The notes under the pieces: generated by a model
Seen by the model: only the letters and a program-made list of their open reading frames with translations
The model's database searches: none
What the model was told of the DNA's origin: nothing
In this document: positions 7,277 through 11,347 of the stretch, piece after piece
How positions within the stretch are numbered: position 1 is the first letter of the stretch
Layout: every line of letters starts with the position of its first letter
Program-made: the position numbers and the translations under genes
Origin: Planctomycetaceae bacterium
GTDB taxonomy: Bacteria; Planctomycetota; Planctomycetia; Pirellulales; Thermoguttaceae
Assembly: GCA_031274385.1 (NCBI GenBank)
Contig: JAISQH010000540.1
Coordinates: 1 to 11,347 of the forward strand
Direction: 5' to 3'
DNA: 11,347 bases

Positions 7277-9997
7277 ATGAAATATAATCCGGCAATAATC
7301 GAACCGAAATGGCAGGCGTATTGGGAAACCAATAAAACATTTGAAACGCCCAAACTGCCCGGTGTTAAAAAAATGTACGTACTTGACATGTTTCCGTATC
7401 CGAGTGCAAACGGTTTACATGTCGGGCATCCCGAAGGTTATACGGCAACCGATATTGTTTGCCGTTTTGAACGGTTAAACGGAACAACCGTTTTACATCC
7501 GATGGGCTGGGACGCTTTCGGGTTGCCCGCCGAACAGCAAGCGAAAAAAACAGGTATTCCACCAAGAACAATTACCGAAACCAATATCAGCAACTTCCGG
7601 CGTCAACTCAAAATGCTCGGCTTTTCCTACGATTGGAGCCGTGAAATCGCAACAACCGATATTGAATATTTTCGATGGACGCAATACATTTTCCTCCTTC
7701 TTTACAATACATGGTTTGATCCCGACGAACATCGCGGCAGACCGATTTCCGAATTGCCGATTCCCGAACACGTTGTCGATATTGAATCGTACAAAAATGA
7801 ACATCGGTTAGCCTATCAAATTGAGGCACCGGTGAATTGGTGTCCAGCCTTGGGAACCGTGTTGGCAAACGAGGAAGTGATTCAGGGACGAAGCGAACGC
7901 GGTAATCATCCGGTGGTACGAATGCCGCTTCGTCAGTGGATGTTGCGAATCACCGCGTACGCTGACCGGCTCGAATCAGACCTCGAACAACTCGATTGGT
8001 CAGAAGGAATTAAGGCTCTGCAACGGAATTGGATCGGTCGAAGTACCGGAACGGAAGTTGATTTTTTTGTTAGTTGTCAGTTGACGGCAGCGGATTGTCA
8101 GGAACCGAAGTCTTGGCGAAAGTCCGTTGAAGAAGAATACAAAACGTGGAAAAAATCGCGTCAGCAATCCGGTTTTCCACGCAAGCCCGGCAACGATGTG
8201 TTACGGATTTACACGACGCGTCCTGACACGTTGTTTGGCGCAACATATATGGTGATCGCGCCGGAGCATCCGTTTGTCAAGCGATTCACAACAAACGCGC
8301 AACAGGAATCGGTTGCGAAATACTGTGAGCAAGCCGCGTCGAAAAGCGATCTTGACCGAACCGATTTGGCAAAGGAAAAGACCGGCGTTTTTACCGGTTC
8401 TTATGCGTTGAATCCGGTCAATAATGAACCGATTCCGATTTGGATTGCCGATTACGTATTGAGTTCGTATGGAACCGGCGCGATTATGGCGGTTCCGGCT
8501 CACGATACGCGGGACTTTGAGTTTGCGAAACAATTTCAGTTACCGATTATTCAGGTTGTCCGGTCGCTTGACAGTGCGGTGCATGTCGGGGTTGATTTCT
8601 GTGCGTTTACGGAACCGGGTGTGGCGGTGAACAGCGGTTGTTACGACGGCGTGATGACGGCGGAATTTAAGGAACGGATAACGGTCGATCTGAGCAAAAC
8701 CGGAATCGGACGCAATGCCGTGAATTACAAACTCCGTGACTGGCTTTTCAGCCGGCAGCATTTTTGGGGTGAACCGTTTCCCATTTTGCACGAAATTGAC
8801 GCCAACCATAAACGGACAGGTAAAACCATTCCGCTTGAACCATCGGAATTACCGCTCGATATTCCGAAAGAGTTGAAATTCGATGCGAAACATAATTCAC
8901 CGGAACCGCCGTTGGAACAGGCACCGCGTGAGTGGCTTTTTGTTGAGCGCAACGGAAAAAAATATCAACGTGAAACAAATACGATGCCGCAATGGGCGGG
9001 TTCGTGTTGGTATTATCTGCGATTTATTGATCCGAAAAACAGCACGGCTCTTGTCGATCCGCAACTCGAAAAAGCCTGGATGCCGGTTGATCTTTATGTC
9101 GGCGGCGCGGAACACGCGGTGCTTCATTTACTGTACGCCCGCTTTTGGCATAAAGTATTGTACGATTATGGAATCGTTTCACAGCCGGAACCGTTTCAAA
9201 AACTTGTTAATCAAGGCATGATTCTCGGTGAAGACGGACAAAAAATGTCAAAAAGTCGAGGCAATGTTATCAATCCCGATGATGTGGTCGAACATTACGG
9301 CGCCGATTCGTTACGTCTGTACGAAATGTTCATGGGACCGCTGGAATCAGTCAAGCCTTGGTCAATGGACAGCGTCAACGGCGTGCATGGATTTTTGGAA
9401 CGGGTTTGGAAAATGATCGTCAATGTCAGCGGAGAATCCGGTGAATCTAAGGAAATAAGCGGAACAACTCAGGAAAAAGAAACGCTTCCTTCTTCTCCGC
9501 TTTCCGATCAAGTCCGTGACACGGTTCCGACAACAGAACAAAACCGCGTGTTACATAAAACGATTAAATCCGTAACGGAAGACATTCGCAATATGTCATT
9601 CAACACGGCGATTGCCCGGATGATGGAATTTACCAACTTCTTCCTGAAAGAACAAATCCGTCCGAAATCCGCTATGGAGCGTTTTGTGTTGCTTTTATCA
9701 CCGTTTGCGCCGCATATTGCGGAAGAACTATGGCAGATTCTGGGACATCGTAAAACGTTGGCTTACGAATCGTGGCCCTCTTACGACGAATCCGCTATTA
9801 AAGAAACAACATTGGAAATTCCTGTTTCGATTAACGGCAAATTGCGTTCAAAAATTGTGGTTCCGGCAGACGCGGACGAAAGAATGTTGGAACAGCAGGC
9901 TCTTGCCGATACCAAAATCACCGGACAACTCGACGGTAAAACCATTGTTAAAAAAATTATCGTTCGAGGAAAAATGGTCAACTTCGTTGTGAAATAA
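7277..9997 (+). CDS. leuS: Leucyl-tRNA synthetase
   Basis: This 906-residue class I synthetase attaches leucine to tRNA(Leu) in the cytoplasm. The HIGH motif is H48-V-G-H51 and the KMSKS motif is at 656-660 (K-M-S-K-S-R-G-N). The CP1 editing domain, which hydrolyses mischarged tRNA, is intact: T-T-R-P-D-T at 313-318 and A-H-D-T-R-D-F at 408-414, where D413 matches the conserved editing aspartate. The zinc-module region around C189-P (N-W-C-P-A-L-G-T-V-L-A-N-E) keeps one cysteine; the usual downstream CxxC is replaced by R-S-E-R-G-N-H at 205-211, so this zinc site is probably lost. A Ser/Glu/Thr-rich linker at about 716-752 separates the catalytic core from the anticodon-binding domain. The C-terminal domain is complete. 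CAGGA at 7264-7268 supports the ATG at 7277. It is monocistronic or paired with the following dehydrogenase across a repeat tract. Confidence 0.98.
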   Translation: MKYNPAIIEPKWQAYWETNKTFETPKLPGVKKMYVLDMFPYPSANGLHVGHPEGYTATDIVCRFERLNGTTVLHPMGWDAFGLPAEQQAKKTGIPPRTITETNISNFRRQLKMLGFSYDWSREIATTDIEYFRWTQYIFLLLYNTWFDPDEHRGRPISELPIPEHVVDIESYKNEHRLAYQIEAPVNWCPALGTVLANEEVIQGRSERGNHPVVRMPLRQWMLRITAYADRLESDLEQLDWSEGIKALQRNWIGRSTGTEVDFFVSCQLTAADCQEPKSWRKSVEEEYKTWKKSRQQSGFPRKPGNDVLRIYTTRPDTLFGATYMVIAPEHPFVKRFTTNAQQESVAKYCEQAASKSDLDRTDLAKEKTGVFTGSYALNPVNNEPIPIWIADYVLSSYGTGAIMAVPAHDTRDFEFAKQFQLPIIQVVRSLDSAVHVGVDFCAFTEPGVAVNSGCYDGVMTAEFKERITVDLSKTGIGRNAVNYKLRDWLFSRQHFWGEPFPILHEIDANHKRTGKTIPLEPSELPLDIPKELKFDAKHNSPEPPLEQAPREWLFVERNGKKYQRETNTMPQWAGSCWYYLRFIDPKNSTALVDPQLEKAWMPVDLYVGGAEHAVLHLLYARFWHKVLYDYGIVSQPEPFQKLVNQGMILGEDGQKMSKSRGNVINPDDVVEHYGADSLRLYEMFMGPLESVKPWSMDSVNGVHGFLERVWKMIVNVSGESGESKEISGTTQEKETLPSSPLSDQVRDTVPTTEQNRVLHKTIKSVTEDIRNMSFNTAIARMMEFTNFFLKEQIRPKSAMERFVLLLSPFAPHIAEELWQILGHRKTLAYESWPSYDESAIKETTLEIPVSINGKLRSKIVVPADADERMLEQQALADTKITGQLDGKTIVKKIIVRGKMVNFVVK

Positions 9998-10000
9998 TTT

Positions 10001-10172
10001 TATGATTTATGATTTGTGATTTGTGATTTGGGGTTTGGGGTTTGTGGGGAACGCAAGCGATTGACAAACTACAAAACTCAAACCACAAAGCACAAACCCC
10101 AAACCCCAAAACACAAAACCCAAACCACAAAACCCAAAACCCCAAAACACAAACCACAAACCACAAACCCCG
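10001..10172. repeat. Inverted low-complexity tract, G/T-rich then A/C-rich
   Basis: It starts just after the leuS stop. The left part (10001-10050) is built from GATTTGTG and TTTGGGG words. The right part (about 10063-10171) is built from the complementary words CACAAAC, CCCCAAA and CCCAAAAC. Arms 10027-10046 and 10091-10110 are perfect 20-base inverted repeats (TTTGGGGTTTGGGGTTTGTG on the left), and pairing continues imperfectly outward to about 10006/10131. The minus strand carries at least five runs of three or four G within 10097-10143, so it could fold into a G-quadruplex. It may stop leuS transcription, but no function is shown. Confidence 0.8.
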
Positions 10173-11144
10173 ATGACATTACAAATAACCATCCTTGACG
10201 GAGACGCACTCAATCCCGGCGATTTGAGTTGGAGCGATTTGGAGCAATTTGGCAACCTGACGGTGTACCCTCGAAGTGAACCGAACGAAGTTGTTTCACG
10301 GGCTTGCGAGGCGGATGCTGTTTTCACCAACAAAGTTCTTTTCAATGAAGAAGTCCTGTCGCAACTTCCAAAATTGAAATACATCGGCATTTTTGCAACA
10401 GGTTACAATGTTGTTGATTTGGCGGCTGCCCGTCGGCGCGGTATTCCTGTAACAAATGTACCCGGTTACGGCACGGAATCTGTTGCGCAATTAACTTGGG
10501 CGCATCTTCTCAATCTGACTTTTCGGCTTGGCGATCACGATGCTTCGGTGAAACGCGGTGATTGGTCACGGTGTCGTGATTTTTGTTACTGGAATCATTC
10601 GCTGCTCGAACTGGCAGGTTTGACATTCGGAATCATCGGTTACGGTGCCATCGGATTTCGTGTTGCCCGGCTTGCGAATGCGTTTGGGATGAATGTTTTG
10701 GCTTATGATCCTACGGTTGATTTGAAAACAGTGGATGATTTCGTACGAGTTGTTGATCTCGAATCTCTTTTGAAACAGAGCGATGTTATTTCGTTACACT
10801 GCCCGCTCACTTCGGAAAACCGGAACATGATTAACGCCGAAACAATCGCGTTGATGAAACCGACGGCATTGCTGTTGAATCTTTCACGCGGACTGCTGAT
10901 TGAGGAGCAAGCGCTTGCCGACGCGTTGAATTCCGGTCGTCTTGCCGGAGCCGGACTTGATGTACTGACCGAAGAACCGCCAAGCCCGGCGAATCCGTTG
11001 TTTCACGCCCGCAACTGCTTTTTCACACCGCATATCGCGTGGGCAACATTGGCGGCACGAAAACGGTTGCTTCGAATTGCGGTTGATAATTTCCGGTCTT
11101 TTCTGAACGGAAAAACTCAAAACGATGTCACACAATCGTTTTAG
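10173..11144 (+). CDS. D-2-hydroxyacid dehydrogenase, hydroxypyruvate reductase/glycerate dehydrogenase-like
   Basis: This 323-residue protein is an NAD(P)-dependent D-isomer-specific 2-hydroxyacid dehydrogenase. The Rossmann motif is G156-Y-G-A-I-G161, and D179 at the end of the second strand suggests preference for NAD. The catalytic triad is visible: R239 in L-N-L-S-R-G, E268 in D-V-L-T-E-E-P-P, and H287 in T-P-H-I-A-W-A-T. The N-terminal I-L-D-G-D-A-L-N-P-G-D-L-S-W and the H-I-A-W-A-T end resemble glycerate dehydrogenases/hydroxypyruvate reductases, which interconvert hydroxypyruvate and D-glycerate; the substrate remains an inference. The ATG at 10173 is fixed by that conserved N terminus, although no Shine-Dalgarno site precedes it: the upstream bases are A/C-rich repeat. 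The stop codon TAG at 11142-11144 is the first triplet of a heptamer repeat array. Confidence 0.9.
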   Translation: MTLQITILDGDALNPGDLSWSDLEQFGNLTVYPRSEPNEVVSRACEADAVFTNKVLFNEEVLSQLPKLKYIGIFATGYNVVDLAAARRRGIPVTNVPGYGTESVAQLTWAHLLNLTFRLGDHDASVKRGDWSRCRDFCYWNHSLLELAGLTFGIIGYGAIGFRVARLANAFGMNVLAYDPTVDLKTVDDFVRVVDLESLLKQSDVISLHCPLTSENRNMINAETIALMKPTALLLNLSRGLLIEEQALADALNSGRLAGAGLDVLTEEPPSPANPLFHARNCFFTPHIAWATLAARKRLLRIAVDNFRSFLNGKTQNDVTQSF

Positions 11145-11183
11145 TTAATAGTTAATAGTTAATAGTTAATAGTTAATAGTTTA
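11142..11183 (+). repeat. TAGTTAA heptamer tandem array
   Basis: Five perfect TAGTTAA units (11142-11176) are followed by one variant, TAGTTTA. The first unit provides the stop codon of the dehydrogenase gene. Because the unit is seven bases long and contains TAG and TAA, the array closes all three forward frames, and the reverse strand also carries TAA in every frame. Confidence 0.9.
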
Positions 11184-11189
11184 ATTGTA

Positions 11190-11213
11190 GGGGCAATCCC
11201 TTGCGGTTGCCCC
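11190..11213 (+). terminator. GC-rich hairpin, REP-like or terminator
   Basis: GGGGCAA (11190-11196) and TTGCCCC (11207-11213) form a perfect 7-base stem around a 10-base loop, in a clearly GC-rich island within AT-rich DNA. It lies 46 bases past the dehydrogenase stop. There is no T-tract after it, so it could equally be a repetitive extragenic palindrome. Confidence 0.5.
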
Positions 11214-11255
11214 GAACCATCACCAATTCTTTATTTCAAAAAGGAAAATTTAATT

Positions 11256-11347
11256 ATGCCAATTACATTTCCAACAATCAAACGTCGTGATTTTTTAACC
11301 GGAACACTTGCTGCGGGATTATTTGCGGTAATATCGCCGAAGGGGAT
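11256..11347 (+). CDS. Start of a Tat-exported protein (partial)
   Basis: The first 30 codons run to the window edge without a stop. They encode a twin-arginine signal: K9-R10-R11-D12-F13-L14, followed by a hydrophobic stretch of Gly, Ala, Leu and Phe. AAGGA at 11241-11245 lies ten bases before ATG. Tat export means the protein folds, often with a cofactor, before crossing the inner membrane. In planctomycetes such signals are frequent on exported oxidoreductases and sulfatase-like or DUF1501-type proteins, but the family cannot be told from this fragment. Confidence 0.75.
   Translation, partial: MPITFPTIKRRDFLTGTLAAGLFAVISPKG

Noticed and set aside
10001..10172. Chromosome or plasmid telomere
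   Set aside because: The TTTGGGG words recall ciliate telomeres, but the tract is internal, inverted and flanked by normal genes on both sides.
10007..10390. Minus-strand open frame of 127 codons across the repeat and the dehydrogenase start
   Set aside because: Half is repeat-derived Gly/Phe/Trp/Cys-rich low complexity and half is antisense to the dehydrogenase.

Overview
The window is an ordinary-looking stretch of a bacterial chromosome with seven complete protein-coding genes and the start of an eighth. A Planctomycetota-type (or related PVC-group) origin is likely. The reasons are a ThuA-family secreted protein, a secreted DUF4838 protein, a Tat-type signal on the last gene, and a leucyl-tRNA synthetase whose zinc-binding cysteines are replaced as I recall from planctomycete enzymes. 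This is an inference from gene content; no rRNA or other strict marker is present.

Layout. Bases 1-215 hold no gene but carry one copy of a 20-base repeat. Three plus-strand genes follow: a DUF58 (von Willebrand A-like) protein (216-1181), a secreted ThuA-family protein (1278-2027), and a PP-loop ATPase fused to an NFACT-R-like RNA-binding domain (2071-3060), probably an RNA thiolation enzyme. These genes converge on a minus-strand pair across an imperfect hairpin (3080-3136) built from two inverted copies of the 20-base repeat. The minus-strand pair is a secreted DUF4838 protein (4517-6832) followed by an SbcD-type nuclease (3180-4481). A good sigma70-like promoter for the pair lies at 6896-6923.

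A 444-base divergent intergenic region (6833-7276) then leads to leuS (7277-9997) on the plus strand. After leuS comes a 170-base inverted low-complexity tract (G/T-rich arm, then A/C-rich arm), then a D-2-hydroxyacid dehydrogenase close to hydroxypyruvate reductase/glycerate dehydrogenase (10173-11144). A heptamer array (TAGTTAA) supplies the dehydrogenase stop codon. A GC-rich hairpin and the start of a Tat-exported protein (11256 to the window edge) end the window.

The genes do not form one pathway. The ThuA, DUF4838, dehydrogenase and Tat-signal genes fit secreted or sugar-linked metabolism. The SbcD, PP-loop and LeuRS genes are housekeeping (DNA repair, RNA modification, translation). 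I found no phage, transposase, CRISPR, toxin-antitoxin or biosynthetic cluster. The most unusual material is intergenic: three families of short degenerate repeats, several copies of which begin at or just after stop codons, and a strongly inverted, telomere-like G4T3 tract. Among the proteins, the PP-loop/NFACT-R fusion with paired CxxC motifs and a threonine-rich insert in SbcD deserve a second look.
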